Positions 26,366 through 37,989 of a DNA stretch of 64,000 bases are shown here, piece after piece (position 1 is the stretch's first letter; each line of letters begins with the position of its first letter). Under the pieces are notes generated by a model, which saw only the letters and a program-made list of their open reading frames with translations, ran no database searches and was not told the DNA's origin. The stretch spans positions 443,501 through 507,500 of the forward strand of contig NZ_JAVQLW010000001.1 in assembly GCF_031822435.1 (NCBI RefSeq), read 5' to 3'. The stretch is from Paracoccus sp. MBLB3053. GTDB taxonomy: Bacteria; Pseudomonadota; Alphaproteobacteria; Rhodobacterales; Rhodobacteraceae. The position numbers and the translations under genes were made by a program.

Positions 26366-26733
26366 TACAGCACCTCCGGAGCGAGCGAGATGATCTTCAT
26401 GAAGTTCTTCGCACGCAGCTCACGAACGACCGGCCCGAAGATACGGGTACCAACCGGCTCACCCTGGTTGTTCAGGATGACGGCGGCGTTGCGGTCGAAA
26501 CGGATCGAGGTGCCGTCTTCACGCTTCACTTCTTTCGCGGTGCGCACGACGACGGCCTTGCGGACATCACCTTTCTTCACGCGGCCGCGCGGAATGGCTT
26601 CCTTGACGGAGACGACAATGATGTCGCCCACCGACGCATAGCGACGGTGCGAGCCACCCAGGACCTTGATGCACTGAACTCGGCGAGCGCCGGAGTTGTC
26701 AGCGACATCCAGATTGGTCTGCATCTGGATCAT
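26365..26733 (-). CDS. rplN: 50S ribosomal protein L14
   Basis: 122 residues starting [19 protein letters not shown], with [18 protein letters not shown] and [14 protein letters not shown]14 contacts 16S rRNA in an intersubunit bridge. It opens the spc gene block; the 67-bp gap to rpsQ shows no terminator, so S10 and spc genes are probably co-transcribed. Confidence 0.98.
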   Translation of the reverse strand: MIQMQTNLDVADNSGARRVQCIKVLGGSHRRYASVGDIIVVSVKEAIPRGRVKKGDVRKAVVVRTAKEVKREDGTSIRFDRNAAVILNNQGEPVGTRIFGPVVRELRAKNFMKIISLAPEVL

Positions 26734-26800
26734 TGGATTACTCCCGACCTTTGGGGACCAGCAACACCGGCCCCAGGGTTTCGATTAAGACTGGAAAAGC

Positions 26801-27049
26801 TCACGCCGAGGCTTCAACAGCGTCGACAAGCACAGTCCAGCGCTTGGTCTTCGAGATCGGGGCACATTCGATGATACGAACGGTGTCACCAACCTTGAAT
26901 TGGTTTTCCGCGTCATGAGCGCGGTATTTCTTCGACGACCGCACAGTCTTGTGCAGCAGCGGGTGCTTGAAGCGACGCTCAACCAGAACGGTGACGGTCT
27001 GTTCGTTCTTGTCGCTGACGACCTTGCCTTGCAGGATGCGTTTGGGCAT
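26801..27049 (-). CDS. rpsQ: 30S ribosomal protein S17
   Basis: 82 residues, [19 protein letters not shown] and [18 protein letters not shown], the OB-fold protein that binds helix 11 of 16S rRNA. Follows rpmC by 12 bp. Confidence 0.97.
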   Translation of the reverse strand: MPKRILQGKVVSDKNEQTVTVLVERRFKHPLLHKTVRSSKKYRAHDAENQFKVGDTVRIIECAPISKTKRWTVLVDAVEASA

Positions 27050-27061
27050 GGACCTGGCTCC

Positions 27062-27268
27062 TTAGTTCGACGCCGCGGCTTCCGCCGCTTTCTGGTTCAG
27101 AATGGTTTTCACACGAGCGACGTCGCGACGGACGGCGCGCATGCGGGCGGTCGACTCGAGCTGGCCGGTGGCCTGCTGGAAGCGCAGGTTGAACGCTTCC
27201 TTTTTCAGCGAGAGCAGCTGTTCTTTCAGCTGGTCCGGCGTCTTGTCTTTCAGTTCCAGCGCTTTCAT
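27062..27268 (-). CDS. rpmC: 50S ribosomal protein L29
   Basis: 68 residues starting [18 protein letters not shown], two long helices, and the signature [16 protein letters not shown]. It lies at the tunnel exit and helps dock trigger factor and SRP. ATG at 27268 is preceded by GAAAGGAA; the longer open frame to 27478 is not ribosomal sequence and contains a hairpin. Confidence 0.96.
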   Translation of the reverse strand: MKALELKDKTPDQLKEQLLSLKKEAFNLRFQQATGQLESTARMRAVRRDVARVKTILNQKAAEAAASN

Positions 27269-27408
27269 ACGCCATTTCCTTTCAACATCACCGGAGGGCC
27301 CCTGCTGCCAGGGCAACCCTGATTCCGGTGGAGTTTCATGATGAAGGCTTGCCCTTACAGGGAGACCCCGTTTTTTGCAAGCCTCTTTGTGGAAAACTTG
27401 CATGTAGA

Positions 27409-27436
27409 ACGCCCCGCCGGTTTCCCGACGGGGCGT
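27409..27436 (-). promoter_or_regulatory. Hairpin with GAAA tetraloop between rplP and rpmC
   Basis: A 12-position stem (27409-27420 with 27425-27436, one mismatch) closes on GAAA on the mRNA strand, 22 nt after the rplP stop. No proper U-tract follows. It resembles a weak terminator or an RNase processing site inside the operon. Confidence 0.55.
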
Positions 27437-27458
27437 CACTTTCAGGTGCGAACTGGGA

Positions 27459-27872
27459 TTACCAGTCTTCGCGGGCAACGATGCGGGTCAGCACCGGCAG
27501 CTTGTTGGCACCCAGGCGCAGAGCTTCACGCGCGATATCTTCGGCAACGCCGTCGATTTCGAACATGATGCGGCCGGGGTGAACACGAGCTGCCCAGTAG
27601 TCCACCGAACCCTTACCTTTACCCATCCGCACTTCGGTCGGCTTCGAGGAAACCGGAACGTCCGGGAAAATCCGGATCCAGACCCGGCCCTGACGCTTCA
27701 TGTGACGGGTGATCGCGCGGCGGGCCGCTTCGATCTGGCGGGCGGTGACACGCTCGGGCTCGGTAGCCTTCAGGGCGAACGAGCCGAAGTTCAGGGCGAA
27801 ACCGCCCTTGGCTTCGCCGTGGATCCGGCCCTTGTGCTGTTTGCGGAACTTGGTCCGTTTCGGTTGCAGCAT
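27459..27872 (-). CDS. rplP: 50S ribosomal protein L16
   Basis: 137 residues: [39 protein letters not shown], and the loop [15 protein letters not shown] that reaches the A-site tRNA. Follows rpsC by 12 bp. Confidence 0.98.
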   Translation of the reverse strand: MLQPKRTKFRKQHKGRIHGEAKGGFALNFGSFALKATEPERVTARQIEAARRAITRHMKRQGRVWIRIFPDVPVSSKPTEVRMGKGKGSVDYWAARVHPGRIMFEIDGVAEDIAREALRLGANKLPVLTRIVAREDW

Positions 27873-27884
27873 CTCAACTACTCC

Positions 27885-28601
27885 TTAGCGCGCGTCGCGG
27901 TCACGACGCGGACCACGCGGAGACGGGCCGTCCTGCGCTTCAATCGCGCGACGGTCACGTGCCTGCGGGTCATGCTCCATGATCTCGCCTTTGAAGATCC
28001 AGGTCTTCACACCGATGATCCCGTAGGGGGTCGTGGCTTCCGACAGTGCATAGTCGATGTCGGCGCGCAGGGTGTGCAGCGGAACGCGGCCTTCGCGGTA
28101 CCATTCGGTACGAGCGATCTCGGCGCCACCAAGGCGGCCCGAAACGTTCACACGAATGCCCAGTGCACCCATGCGCATGGCGTTCTGAACGGCACGCTTC
28201 ATGGCGCGACGGAACGAAACGCGGCGCTCGAGCTGCTGAGCGATCGACTCGGCAACCAACTGGGCGTCCAGCTCGGGCTTGCGGACTTCAACGATGTTGA
28301 GGTGCAGTTCCGAGTCGGTGAAGTTCGTCAGCTTCTTGCGCAGGGTTTCAATATCGGCGCCTTTTTTGCCGATGATGACACCCGGGCGCGCGGCATAGAT
28401 CGTGACGCGGCACTTCTTGTGCGGACGCTCGATGATGACGCGGCTGACGCCGGCTTGCTTGGCTTCCGTATGGATGAAATCACGGATCTTCAGGTCTTCC
28501 AGCAACAGGTTGCCGTAGTCCTTGTCATCCGCATACCAACGGCTGTCCCAGGTACGGTTGACCTGAAGACGCATCCCGATTGGGTTTACTTTCTGACCCA
28601 T
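27885..28601 (-). CDS. rpsC: 30S ribosomal protein S3
   Basis: 238 residues: [20 protein letters not shown], the KH domain with [14 protein letters not shown], and the C-terminal domain [15 protein letters not shown]. The tail after position about 215 is basic and charged ([24 protein letters not shown]). S3 forms the mRNA entry helicase site. Its ATG overlaps the rplV stop by one base (TAATG). Confidence 0.98.
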   Translation of the reverse strand: MGQKVNPIGMRLQVNRTWDSRWYADDKDYGNLLLEDLKIRDFIHTEAKQAGVSRVIIERPHKKCRVTIYAARPGVIIGKKGADIETLRKKLTNFTDSELHLNIVEVRKPELDAQLVAESIAQQLERRVSFRRAMKRAVQNAMRMGALGIRVNVSGRLGGAEIARTEWYREGRVPLHTLRADIDYALSEATTPYGIIGVKTWIFKGEIMEHDPQARDRRAIEAQDGPSPRGPRRDRDAR

Positions 28602-28981
28602 TACGCGCGCTCCTCGACCTGACGCACCTTGATGGTGATTTCCGAAAACGGCTTCATGATCTTGCCGTAACGACCACGGGCGCGCGGACGGCCACGTTTC
28701 ATGACCAGGTTCTTGCCAACCCAAGCTTCGGCGACGATCAGATTGTCGACGTCGAGATTGTGGTTGTTCTCTGCATTGGCGATGGCCGACTGAAGGCATT
28801 TCTTCACGTCGCCCGCGATACGCTTGTGCGAGAAGGTCAGGTCGGCCAGAGCCTTGTCGACCTTCTTGCCGCGGATCAGCGCCGCAACCAGGTTCAGCTT
28901 CTGCGGCGAGGTGCGAAGCATCTTGGTCTTCGCAAACGCCTCGTTATCCGCCACGCGGCGCGGATTCTGTTCCTTACCCAT
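28601..28981 (-). CDS. rplV: 50S ribosomal protein L22
   Basis: 126 residues with the L22 core ([20 protein letters not shown]) and the long beta-hairpin ([19 protein letters not shown]) that reaches into the exit tunnel and is a site of macrolide-resistance mutations. No unusual change seen there. Five bp after rpsS. Confidence 0.98.
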   Translation of the reverse strand: MGKEQNPRRVADNEAFAKTKMLRTSPQKLNLVAALIRGKKVDKALADLTFSHKRIAGDVKKCLQSAIANAENNHNLDVDNLIVAEAWVGKNLVMKRGRPRARGRYGKIMKPFSEITIKVRQVEERA

Positions 28982-28986
28982 GACGA

Positions 28987-29265
28987 TTACTTCCTTTTCG
29001 CTTTCTTGTCGGCGGCGTGACCGTAATAGGTCCGCGTCGGCGAGTATTCACCAAACTTCTGACCGATCATCTCCTCGGTCACGGCGACCGGGATATGCTT
29101 GTGACCATTGTAGACACCGAAGGTCAGGCCGACAAATTGCGGCAGAATGGTCGAACGACGCGACCAAATCTTGATGACATCCGACTTGCCGGCGTCGCGG
29201 GCTTTTTCGGCCTTGCGAAGCACGTAAGCGTCGACAAAGGGGCCCTTCCAAACTGAACGTGCCAT
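28987..29265 (-). CDS. rpsS: 30S ribosomal protein S19
   Basis: 92 residues: [63 protein letters not shown]. Forms a head-subunit contact with S13. Three bp after rplB. Confidence 0.98.
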   Translation of the reverse strand: MARSVWKGPFVDAYVLRKAEKARDAGKSDVIKIWSRRSTILPQFVGLTFGVYNGHKHIPVAVTEEMIGQKFGEYSPTRTYYGHAADKKAKRK

Positions 29266-29268
29266 GGA

Positions 29269-30105
29269 TTAGCGTCCCTTCTTGGCGTGACGCGACCGCA
29301 GGATGTACTTGTCGGTCGATTTGTTCGTGCGGGTGCGGTTGCCCTTGGTGCCTTTGCCCCAGGGAGTAACCGGGTGACGACCGCCCGAAGTCCGGCCTTC
29401 ACCACCACCATGCGGGTGGTCGATCGGGTTCATGGCAACACCGCGAACGCTCGGGCGGATGCCCTTGTGGCGGTTGCGGCCTGCTTTACCCAGGTTCTGG
29501 TTCGAGTGGTCGGAGTTCGACACGGCGCCGATGGTGGCCATGCATTCCTGACGCACCAGACGCAGCTCGCCCGAGGACAGGCGGATCTGGGCGTAGCCGC
29601 CATCGCGGCCGACGAACTGGGCATAGGTCCCAGCCGAACGGGCGATCTGGCCGCCTTTGCCGGGCTTCAGCTCGACGTTGTGAACGATCGTACCGATCGG
29701 CATGCCCGAGAAGGGCATGGCGTTACCGGGCTTCACGTCAACCTTGGCGCCGGCAACAACCTTGTCGCCAACTGCCAGACGCTGCGGAGCGAGGATATAG
29801 GCCTGCTCGCCGTCTTCGTATTTGATGAGCGCGATGAAGGCGGTGCGGTTGGGATCGTATTCGATCCGCTCGACCGTCGCCGAAACATCGAACTTGGTGC
29901 GCTTGAAGTCAACGATGCGGTAAAGACGCTTCGCCCCGCCGCCCTTGCGGCGCATCGTGATCCGTCCGGTGTTGTTCCGGCCGCCGTTCTTGGTCAGACC
30001 CTCAGTGAGGGATTTGACCGGGCGCCCTTTCCAAAGCTCCGAACGGTCGATCAGAACCAGCCCACGCTGGCCAGGCGTCGTCGGTTTATACGACTTGAGT
30101 GCCAT
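29269..30105 (-). CDS. rplB: 50S ribosomal protein L2
   Basis: 278 residues: [38 protein letters not shown] and the C-terminal [19 protein letters not shown] containing the conserved histidine near the peptidyl-transferase centre. It is preceded by a 94-bp gap from rplW that contains two hairpins. Confidence 0.98.
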   Translation of the reverse strand: MALKSYKPTTPGQRGLVLIDRSELWKGRPVKSLTEGLTKNGGRNNTGRITMRRKGGGAKRLYRIVDFKRTKFDVSATVERIEYDPNRTAFIALIKYEDGEQAYILAPQRLAVGDKVVAGAKVDVKPGNAMPFSGMPIGTIVHNVELKPGKGGQIARSAGTYAQFVGRDGGYAQIRLSSGELRLVRQECMATIGAVSNSDHSNQNLGKAGRNRHKGIRPSVRGVAMNPIDHPHGGGEGRTSGGRHPVTPWGKGTKGNRTRTNKSTDKYILRSRHAKKGR

Positions 30106-30161
30106 GCTTTCTGTCTTCCGTTGCTTTGGACCGTAGGTGGTCCGTTTCAGTCAAAATACGA

Positions 30162-30180
30162 CGGCCCCGCTAGGGGGCCG
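30162..30180 (-). promoter_or_regulatory. Hairpin between rplW and rplB
   Basis: CGGCCCC (30162-30168) pairs perfectly with GGGGCCG (30174-30180) over 5 nt; on the mRNA strand TCGTATTTTG follows, a poor U-tract. It may be an attenuator or processing site inside the S10 operon. Confidence 0.45.
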
Positions 30181-30199
30181 CCGATTCGATGGCTCTATA

Positions 30200-30496
30200 T
30201 CAGAGGCCGGTCGACACGTCGATGGTGTTACCGGCTTCCAGCGTGACATAGGCCTTTTTCACGTCCGAACGGACGCCAGGGCGGCCGCGGAAACGCTTGG
30301 TCTTGCCTTTGGTGATCGTGGTGTTGACCGCTTTCACCTTGACGTTGAACAGAGCTTCGACGGCATCCTTGATGGCCGGCTTGCTCGAGTCCTTCGCCAC
30401 CTGGAAGACATAGGCGTTGGCTTCGGAAGCCATCGTCGCCTTCTCGGTGATGATCGGCTTGACGATCACATCGTAATGTTCGGGCTTCGTGGTCAT
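30200..30496 (-). CDS. rplW: 50S ribosomal protein L23
   Basis: 98 residues: [52 protein letters not shown] tunnel-exit protein and docking site for trigger factor and SRP. Start and rplD stop overlap by 4 nt (ATGA). Confidence 0.98.
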   Translation of the reverse strand: MTTKPEHYDVIVKPIITEKATMASEANAYVFQVAKDSSKPAIKDAVEALFNVKVKAVNTTITKGKTKRFRGRPGVRSDVKKAYVTLEAGNTIDVSTGL

Positions 30497-31113
30497 TTCA
30501 GACGAGCCTCCAGAGCTTCGACACCAGCGCGCGTCAGCACGAGCGTGTCGCGACGCAGGATGTCATAGACGTTGGCACCCATCGACGGCAGGACGTCCAC
30601 GCCTTCGAGGTTGCGGGCGGCACGGGCGAAGTTTTCGTTCACTTCGGCACCGTCGATCACCAGAACGCGCTTCCAGCCGTTTTCCTTGACCGCTTTGGCA
30701 ACGGCCGAGGTCTTGGCGTCGGCGATGTTCAGGCTTTCCACGATGACCAGCTCACCCGCGGCGACTTTGGCCGAAAGGGCGTGCTTGAGGCCAAGCGCAC
30801 GAACTTTCTTCGGCAGGTCGAAAGCGTGCGAACGCGGGGTCGGGCCCTTGTACACACCACCGTGACGGAAGGTCGGCGCCTTGCGGGAGCCGTGACGTGC
30901 GCCACCGGTGCCCTTCTGGCGGTAGATCTTCTTGGTCGAGTAGCTGACATCCGACTTGCCCAGGACCGAGTGGGTCCCCTGCTGTGCCTTCGCACGCTGC
31001 CAGCGCACGACGCGATGCAGCAGGTCCGCACGCGGCTCGAGCCCGAAGATGTCATCGCTCAGGTCGATGTCACCGGCTTTGCCGGCTTCGAGCGTGATCA
31101 CATCGAGTTTCAT
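30493..31113 (-). CDS. rplD: 50S ribosomal protein L4
   Basis: 206 residues: the globular fold plus the extended loop [29 protein letters not shown] that lines the exit tunnel. In E. coli L4 autoregulates the S10 operon; such control is not demonstrated for alphaproteobacteria. ATG overlaps the rplC stop by one base (TGATG). Confidence 0.98.
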   Translation of the reverse strand: MKLDVITLEAGKAGDIDLSDDIFGLEPRADLLHRVVRWQRAKAQQGTHSVLGKSDVSYSTKKIYRQKGTGGARHGSRKAPTFRHGGVYKGPTPRSHAFDLPKKVRALGLKHALSAKVAAGELVIVESLNIADAKTSAVAKAVKENGWKRVLVIDGAEVNENFARAARNLEGVDVLPSMGANVYDILRRDTLVLTRAGVEALEARLK

Positions 31114-31847
31114 CAGTTGTCTCCTTCGGGCGCAACGGCCTCGGCAGAGACCTGAGCCTCAGCGGCAGCCTTCGAACGGGTCGCGGCCGGGAAAACGGTG
31201 TTTTCGGCCAGCGGCTTCTTGACGGCGTCCTTGATGGTGACCCAGCCGCCTTTCGAGCCCGGAACCGAGCCCTTGACCATGATCAGGCCACGCTCTGCAT
31301 CGGTCTTGACGACCTGCAGGTTCTGCGTGGTGACACGGACGGCACCCAGGTGACCCGCCATCTTCTTGCCTTTGAAGACCTTACCCGGGTCTTGGCACTG
31401 GCCGGTCGAACCGTGCGAACGGTGCGAGATCGACACACCGTGCGAGGCGCGCAGACCACCGAAGTTGTGGCGCTTCATCGCACCGGCAAAGCCTTTACCG
31501 ATCGAGGTGCCGGCGATGTCGACGAACTGACCCGCGAAATAGTGGTCGGCGATGATTTCCTCGCCCACTTCGATCAGGTTTTCTTCGGCAACGCGGAATT
31601 CCGCGATCTTGCGCTTCGGCGCGACATTGGCCTTCGCGAAGTGACCGCGCAGGGCAGCGGTGGTGCGCTTGGCTTTCGCCTCGCCGGCACCGAGCTGCAG
31701 CGCAACGTAGCCGTCTTTTTCGACGGTGCGCTGAGCAACAACCTGCAGGTTGTCAACGTGAAGGACGGTGACGGGAACTTGACGCCCGTCTTCGAGGAAC
31801 AGCCGGGTCATGCCCAGCTTCTTGGCAATTACACCAGTCCGCAGCAT
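31113..31847 (-). CDS. rplC: 50S ribosomal protein L3
   Basis: 244 residues: [42 protein letters not shown] with the glutamine-containing segment [20 protein letters not shown], and an acidic C-terminal extension. ATG at 31847 is supported by AAGGAGG six bases upstream. Confidence 0.98.
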   Translation of the reverse strand: MLRTGVIAKKLGMTRLFLEDGRQVPVTVLHVDNLQVVAQRTVEKDGYVALQLGAGEAKAKRTTAALRGHFAKANVAPKRKIAEFRVAEENLIEVGEEIIADHYFAGQFVDIAGTSIGKGFAGAMKRHNFGGLRASHGVSISHRSHGSTGQCQDPGKVFKGKKMAGHLGAVRVTTQNLQVVKTDAERGLIMVKGSVPGSKGGWVTIKDAVKKPLAENTVFPAATRSKAAAEAQVSAEAVAPEGDN

Positions 31848-31857
31848 AATGGCCTCC

Positions 31858-32166
31858 TTACACCTTGATTTCGACGTCAACGCCGGCGGCGAGGTCGAGC
31901 TTCATCAGGGCGTCAACGGTCTGGGGGGTCGGATCGACGATGTCCAGCAGACGCTTGTGCGTGCGGATTTCCCACTGGTCACGGGATTTCTTGTCGATGT
32001 GCGGACCGCGCAGAACGGTGAATTTCTCGATTTTGTTCGGCAGCGGAATCGGGCCACGAACCTGAGCGCCGGTGCGCTTCGCGGTGTTGACGATTTCCTG
32101 CGTGCTGGCATCCAGGACGCGGTAATCGAACGCCTTGAGCCGGATACGGATATTCTGGCTTTGCAT
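31858..32166 (-). CDS. rpsJ: 30S ribosomal protein S10
   Basis: 102 residues starting [16 protein letters not shown], with [19 protein letters not shown] and [15 protein letters not shown]. Besides its ribosomal role it is the NusE partner in antitermination. ATG at 32166 is preceded by AAGAGGGATGATA. First gene of the S10 operon. Confidence 0.98.
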   Translation of the reverse strand: MQSQNIRIRLKAFDYRVLDASTQEIVNTAKRTGAQVRGPIPLPNKIEKFTVLRGPHIDKKSRDQWEIRTHKRLLDIVDPTPQTVDALMKLDLAAGVDVEIKV

Positions 32167-32249
32167 TATCATCCCTCTTGCGGGGCGAATTCAGTTGAGA
32201 GGCAGACGTCACACCACGTGGCGCCTGCTTCGAACCGTAAAATTGAGCA

Positions 32250-32283
32250 GGCCGCCCATATATGGCGGCCCGCGCAAAAGCAA
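32250..32283 (-). promoter_or_regulatory. Candidate S10-operon promoter with a palindrome over the -10
   Basis: On the minus strand TTGCTT (32283-32278), 17 bp, TATGGG (32260-32255) lies about 90 nt before rpsJ. The -10 falls inside an inverted repeat GGCCGCC, 7 nt, GGCGGCC (32250-32270), which could be an operator or simply a local palindrome. Confidence 0.45.
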
Positions 32284-32339
32284 CCGATTCTTGTGAAACC
32301 AGCAGCGATGGGGCTTGATGCTCTATCTGGGCCAGCGAG

Positions 32340-33182
32340 TCAAGCCTTGCCTGCCCCGATCTTGGGCCGGACGCGCCGCAATATGCCCTGCCCTCCACGA
32401 CGGTTGGCCGCCTCCAGAGCAAGCGCCAGAAGAAGCGATCCCACGATGCCGAAACCAGCGAGCGCATAGCCCGAAAGCCCGAGCTTTCCTCCGATCACCT
32501 GCACCAGGATATGCGCCAGATAGACGGTCAGAGATAGACGCGCGCAGAGTTCGGACAGCCAAGTCGAGGGCAAGTGGATCGACGTGACAAAAATAGCAAG
32601 CGCCGAGCCCCAGACAATGGTGGCATTGTCCGGATCATCGCGCAGCGCAAAAAGAACAGCACCGGACAGCGTCAGGGACAAAAGCGCCCGGGAGCCGAGC
32701 CTGAAATACGCGAGGCCGATCAGGGCAGGCACGATGCCAAATGCCCATTGGCCGAAAGGGGGCATGGTTGGCGTGGCGAAACAGGCGACGAGCAGCGCCG
32801 CGAGGATCGGCGCAAGCAGGAGCGGCGCCTGAGCTCTGAGCAAGGTGCCGAGCAGTGCGACAAGGCAGGCAAAGGGCAGAAACCAAAGATGCAATGCCGT
32901 GCCCGTCAACAGCATGTTGGCCTGAAGCCAGTCAAACGGCGGAGCGCCCCGCGACAGGGCCTGTGCGGTATTGACGGCGCCATAGACAGCAGACCAGATG
33001 ACGAACGGGACAAGCAATCTTCTCAGGCGGTGCCGAAGACCCTCTCCGGACGGCATGCCCAGCAAGATCAGGAAAAAGGGAAGGCCCAAATAGGCAAGCC
33101 GATGAAATGGCGCCTGGCTATGGAACCAGACTATGCCGAATGCCGCAACCAAACGGAAATAGTCGATAGAACCGTTCCGCAC
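32340..33182 (-). CDS. Acyltransferase 3 family membrane protein
   Basis: From the GTG at 33182 this is 280 residues with about ten hydrophobic helices. The N-terminal helix carries NGSIDYFRLVAAFGIVWFHSQAPF, which matches the acyltransferase-3 pattern with its conserved histidine; an arginine-rich loop (GLRHRLRRLLVPF) follows. Family members (OafA, Exo/Nod acyltransferases) move acetyl or succinyl groups onto surface or secreted sugars. GTG at 33182 has GGGAG eight bases upstream; a TTG at 33248 would add 22 residues. It lies alone between tuf1 and the S10 operon on the same strand, probably a recruited accessory gene. Substrate unknown. Confidence 0.8.
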   Translation of the reverse strand: MRNGSIDYFRLVAAFGIVWFHSQAPFHRLAYLGLPFFLILLGMPSGEGLRHRLRRLLVPFVIWSAVYGAVNTAQALSRGAPPFDWLQANMLLTGTALHLWFLPFACLVALLGTLLRAQAPLLLAPILAALLVACFATPTMPPFGQWAFGIVPALIGLAYFRLGSRALLSLTLSGAVLFALRDDPDNATIVWGSALAIFVTSIHLPSTWLSELCARLSLTVYLAHILVQVIGGKLGLSGYALAGFGIVGSLLLALALEAANRRGGQGILRRVRPKIGAGKA

Positions 33183-33289
33183 TGGGAGTTCTCCCAAGAA
33201 GGACCCGATCGATGATAGCCGGGGCGGCACTTCCGTCAAGGTGATCAAGCGCGTGCCTATCCACGAACCTCTTGGCCCGAATGCAAGAA

Positions 33290-33338
33290 GGCCGCCCCCG
33301 AGGGAGCGGCCCTTTCATCGCGATATCCCCGAGGGGAT
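33290..33338 (-). terminator. Terminator of tuf1
   Basis: Two hairpins follow the stop codon on the mRNA strand: ATCCCC/GGGGAT (33325-33338), then GGCCGC/GCGGCC extended by C/G pairs (33290-33311), followed by TTCTTGC. The second one is the likely terminator of the str operon. Confidence 0.75.
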
Positions 33339-33362
33339 CACCCGATGATCTTCTTTCCCGAA

Positions 33363-34538
<1,176 letters not shown>

Positions 34539-34603
34539 AAGCAGGGCTCCTTGGATTCAATTGTTCTAGGAGGAAAGGCGGGGCCTCGGCCCCGCCATCC
34601 CTA

Positions 34604-36727
34604 TCAGGCGTATTTCTTCTGGATCTCGTCCGAGATGTTCTGCGGCACGGCTTCGTAATGGTCGAACTGCATCGAGAACACTGCGCGGCCCGAGGACATC
34701 GAGCGCAGGTTGTTGATGTAGCCGAACATGTTGGCCAGCGGCACGAAAGCATCGATGACGTTGGCATTGCCGCGGCTGTCCTGACCACGGACCATGCCAC
34801 GACGGCTGGTCAGGTCGCCGATGATCGAACCGGTATATTCTTCCGGCGTCACGACTTCCACTTTCATGATCGGCTCGAGCAGTTTCGCACCGGCCTTTTT
34901 CAGACCTTCGCGCATCGCGGCACGGGCAGCGATTTCGAAGGCCAGAACCGACGAGTCGACGTCGTGGAAAGCACCGTCGGTCAGGGCGACCTTGAAGTCG
35001 ATGACCGGGAAGCCTGCCAGCGGGCCCGAGTCCATGACGGACTTGATGCCTTTTTCGACGCCGGGGATGTATTCCTTCGGAACCGCACCACCAACGATCT
35101 TCGATTCGAACGAGTAGCCTTCGCCGGGCTCGGTCGGGGTGATCGTCAGCTTCACGCGCGCGAACTGGCCGGTACCACCGGTCTGTTTCTTGTGCGTGTA
35201 GTCGATATCGGCCGCGGTCGAGATCGTTTCACGGTAAGCCACCTGCGGCGCACCGATGTTGGCTTCGACCTTGAACTCGCGCTTCATCCGGTCGACCAGG
35301 ATGTCGAGGTGAAGTTCGCCCATGCCCTTCATGATGGTCTGGCCCGACTCGAGGTCGGTCTCGACGCGGAAGGACGGGTCTTCGGCTGCCAGGCGAGCGA
35401 GGGCAAGGCCCATCTTTTCCTGGTCGGCTTTCGACTTGGGCTCGACGGCGATCTCGATGACCGGCTCGGGGAAGGTCATGGTTTCCAGAACCACCGGGTT
35501 CGACGGATCGCAAAGCGTGTCGCCCGTGGTGGTTTCCTTCAGACCGGCCAGCGCGATGATGTCGCCTGCAAAGGCTTCTTCGATCTCCTCGCGGTTGATC
35601 GAGTGCATCATCATCATCCGGCCAACGCGCTCGCGCTTGCCTTTGGTCGAGTTCATCATCTGGTCGCCTTTCTTCAGCACGCCTGAATAGAGGCGGGTGA
35701 AGGTCAGCGAGCCGACGAAGGGGTCGTTCATGATCTTGAACGCGAGGCCCGAGAAGGGCTGCGCATCATCTGCACGACGCTCGAGGTTCCGCGTTTCGGT
35801 CTCATCGCCCGGGGCAAAGCCCATATAGGCGGGGACGTCCAGCGGCGAGGGCAGGAAGTCGATGACCGAGTTCAGAAGCGGCTGAACGCCCTTGTTCTTG
35901 AACGCCGAGCCAGCGGTGACCGGGAAGAACGACAGCGACAGCGTGCCCTTGCGGATCAGACCGCGCAGGGTGGCTTCGTCGGGCTCGTTGCCTTCCAGAT
36001 AGGCTTCCATGGCGGCATCGTCCTGCTCGACGGCAAGCTCGATCATGTTCGAGCGCCATTCGTCGGCCAGGTCCTGCAGCTCTTCGCGGATCGGTTGACG
36101 GACCCAGCTCGCGCCGAGATCTTCGCCTTTATAGACCCACTCTTCCATCTTGATCAGGTCGACGATGCCTTCCAGCTTGTCCTCGGCGCCGATCGGGAAA
36201 GCGATCGGGCACGGGATGCCGCCGGTACGGTCCTTGATCATCTTCACGCAGTTGAAGAAGTCAGCGCCGATCTTGTCCATCTTGTTGACGAACACGATCC
36301 GCGGAACCTTGTAGCGGTCAGCCTGGCGCCACACGGTCTCGGTCTGCGGTTCGACACCAGCGTTGGCGTCGAGAAGGCAGATCGCACCGTCAAGCACGGC
36401 CAGCGAACGTTCGACTTCGATGGTGAAGTCGACGTGGCCGGGGGTGTCGATGATGTTGAAGCGGTACTTCGTGTCCGAGGTGCCTTCGGTGGTCGGATCT
36501 TCCTGGCGCTGCCAGAAAGTGGTCGTCGCAGCCGAGGTAATGGTGATGCCCCGCTCCTGCTCCTGCTCCATCCAGTCCATGGTCGCGGCGCCGTCGTGGA
36601 CTTCGCCGATCTTGTGGGACTTGCCGGTGTAGTAGAGGATGCGCTCGGTCGTCGTGGTCTTGCCCGCGTCGATGTGGGCCATGATCCCGAAGTTACGGTA
36701 GCGCTGGAGCGGATATTCCCGTGCCAT
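34604..36727 (-). CDS. fusA: Elongation factor G
   Basis: 707 residues with G1 AHIDAGKT (17-24), [26 protein letters not shown], and domains II to V including [16 protein letters not shown] catalyses GTP-driven translocation. Third gene of the str operon, 12 bp after rpsG. No obvious fusidic-acid-type change can be judged by eye. Confidence 0.98.
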   Translation of the reverse strand: MAREYPLQRYRNFGIMAHIDAGKTTTTERILYYTGKSHKIGEVHDGAATMDWMEQEQERGITITSAATTTFWQRQEDPTTEGTSDTKYRFNIIDTPGHVDFTIEVERSLAVLDGAICLLDANAGVEPQTETVWRQADRYKVPRIVFVNKMDKIGADFFNCVKMIKDRTGGIPCPIAFPIGAEDKLEGIVDLIKMEEWVYKGEDLGASWVRQPIREELQDLADEWRSNMIELAVEQDDAAMEAYLEGNEPDEATLRGLIRKGTLSLSFFPVTAGSAFKNKGVQPLLNSVIDFLPSPLDVPAYMGFAPGDETETRNLERRADDAQPFSGLAFKIMNDPFVGSLTFTRLYSGVLKKGDQMMNSTKGKRERVGRMMMMHSINREEIEEAFAGDIIALAGLKETTTGDTLCDPSNPVVLETMTFPEPVIEIAVEPKSKADQEKMGLALARLAAEDPSFRVETDLESGQTIMKGMGELHLDILVDRMKREFKVEANIGAPQVAYRETISTAADIDYTHKKQTGGTGQFARVKLTITPTEPGEGYSFESKIVGGAVPKEYIPGVEKGIKSVMDSGPLAGFPVIDFKVALTDGAFHDVDSSVLAFEIAARAAMREGLKKAGAKLLEPIMKVEVVTPEEYTGSIIGDLTSRRGMVRGQDSRGNANVIDAFVPLANMFGYINNLRSMSSGRAVFSMQFDHYEAVPQNISDEIQKKYA

Positions 36728-36739
36728 GATGCTATTCCC

Positions 36740-37210
36740 TTACCAGCGGTAGTGGCTGAACGCTTTGTTCGCGTCGGCCATCTTGTGGGTGTCTTCGCGT
36801 TTCTTGACAGCGGTGCCGCGGCCGTTGACGGCATCGGCGAGCTCGCCAGCGAGACGCTCTTCCATGGTGTGCTCGTTGCGGTTCTTCGCCGCAGCAATCA
36901 GCCAACGGATAGCCAGAGCTTCGCGGCGGGTCGGACGGACTTCGACCGGAACCTGGTAGGTGGCACCACCAACGCGGCGCGAACGGACTTCAACCGAAGG
37001 CTTCACGTTGTCGAGGGCTTCGTGGAAGACTTCGATCGGCTCACGCTTCAGTTTGCCCTGAACGCGATCAAGCGCCGAGTAAACGATGCGTTCGGCAGTC
37101 GATTTCTTGCCGTCAACCATCAGGTTGTTCATAAATTTGGTCAGCACGCGATCGCCAAATTTGGCGTCGGGCAGAACTTCGCGCTTCTCAGCGGCGTGAC
37201 GACGGGACAT
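36740..37210 (-). CDS. rpsG: 30S ribosomal protein S7
   Basis: 156 residues: [65 protein letters not shown]7 initiates assembly of the 30S head and in E. coli represses the str operon by binding between rpsL and rpsG; here that gap is only 12 bp, so such a site would have to lie elsewhere. Confidence 0.98.
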   Translation of the reverse strand: MSRRHAAEKREVLPDAKFGDRVLTKFMNNLMVDGKKSTAERIVYSALDRVQGKLKREPIEVFHEALDNVKPSVEVRSRRVGGATYQVPVEVRPTRREALAIRWLIAAAKNRNEHTMEERLAGELADAVNGRGTAVKKREDTHKMADANKAFSHYRW

Positions 37211-37222
37211 TGATGCCTCTCC

Positions 37223-37594
37223 TTACTTCGGACGCTTCGCGCCGTATTTCGAACGGCGTTGACGACGGTCTTTGACGCCCTGGGTGTCCAGCACACCGCG
37301 CAGGATGTGGTAACGGACACCCGGAAGGTCTTTCACACGGCCGCCACGGATCAGCACGACGCTGTGTTCCTGGAGGTTGTGCTTTTCGCCCGGGATGTAG
37401 GAGATGACCTCGAAGCCATTCGTCAGACGCACCTTGGCGACTTTACGCATAGCGGAGTTCGGTTTCTTCGGCGTGGTGGTATACACACGCGTGCACACGC
37501 CGCGTTTCTGCGGGCACCCTTGAAGGTGCTGCGATTTCGAGCGCTGCACTTTGGGCTGCCGCGGTTTGCGGATCAGCTGTTGGATCGTCGGCAT
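37223..37594 (-). CDS. rpsL: 30S ribosomal protein S12
   Basis: 123 residues: [32 protein letters not shown] with Lys43, and [13 protein letters not shown] with Lys88. Both lysines are the streptomycin-sensitive type. ATG at 37594 gives the family-standard start. First gene of the str operon with a long structured leader and its own promoter. Confidence 0.98.
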   Translation of the reverse strand: MPTIQQLIRKPRQPKVQRSKSQHLQGCPQKRGVCTRVYTTTPKKPNSAMRKVAKVRLTNGFEVISYIPGEKHNLQEHSVVLIRGGRVKDLPGVRYHILRGVLDTQGVKDRRQRRSKYGAKRPK

Positions 37595-37682
37595 TCGGTT
37601 CCCCGTCTTGCTTTCGTCAATACTCGCAGCGATTGCTGCGCCACTTCTCGACAGCGTTACGCGCCCATCGCGAAACGCCACG

Positions 37683-37712
37683 ACCCATCCGATCCCATGT
37701 GGGAGGATGGGT
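37683..37712 (-). promoter_or_regulatory. Hairpin in the rpsL leader
   Basis: ACCCATCC (37683-37690) pairs with GGATGGGT (37705-37712), a GA bulge follows, and TCCC pairs with GGGA around a 4-nt loop, 12 pairs in all. It lies about 90 nt upstream of the rpsL start in the transcribed leader and is a candidate binding site for an autoregulating ribosomal protein. Confidence 0.55.
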
Positions 37713-37797
37713 TAGATTCCAGAGGATCGGGGCTCTCGCCCGGATCTTGACCAAATAAAGGTTCTGGGCACCAGGCAGGACTCTGCCGGGTGTGCGG

Positions 37798-37826
37798 CGT
37801 ATAGGGGGAATCGGAGGGGGAGTCAA
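37798..37826 (-). promoter_or_regulatory. str operon promoter (rpsL)
   Basis: On the minus strand TTGACT (37826-37821), exactly 17 bp, TATACG (37803-37798). Transcription from about 37791 would give a leader near 197 nt before rpsL. Confidence 0.72.
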
Positions 37827-37989
37827 CAGCAACCCCCGGGCCGACAAGGCCCCTGCCCCCAGCGTGGTCAGTTTGCACCCGGCAGGCCATTGTCGCAGGC
37901 AGCAGTATCGAACTGCGGCAGCTCCGCTCCGGTCATCAGGCGTGAATTCCGCACGGTCGGCGCGATCGGCCCCGGAATCAGGACCCCGA
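37827..37989. other. Remainder of the DMT-rpsL intergenic region
   Basis: The gap between the DMT exporter stop (37990) and rpsL (37594) is 395 bp. Besides the promoter and leader hairpin listed separately I see no gene. This 163-bp part upstream of the -35 shows no strong terminator for the exporter gene. Confidence 0.4.

Noticed and set aside
27269..27478. N-terminal extension of L29 to 27478
   Set aside because: The extra 70 residues are not part of any L29 and contain the GAAA hairpin; ATG at 27268 has a ribosome-binding site.
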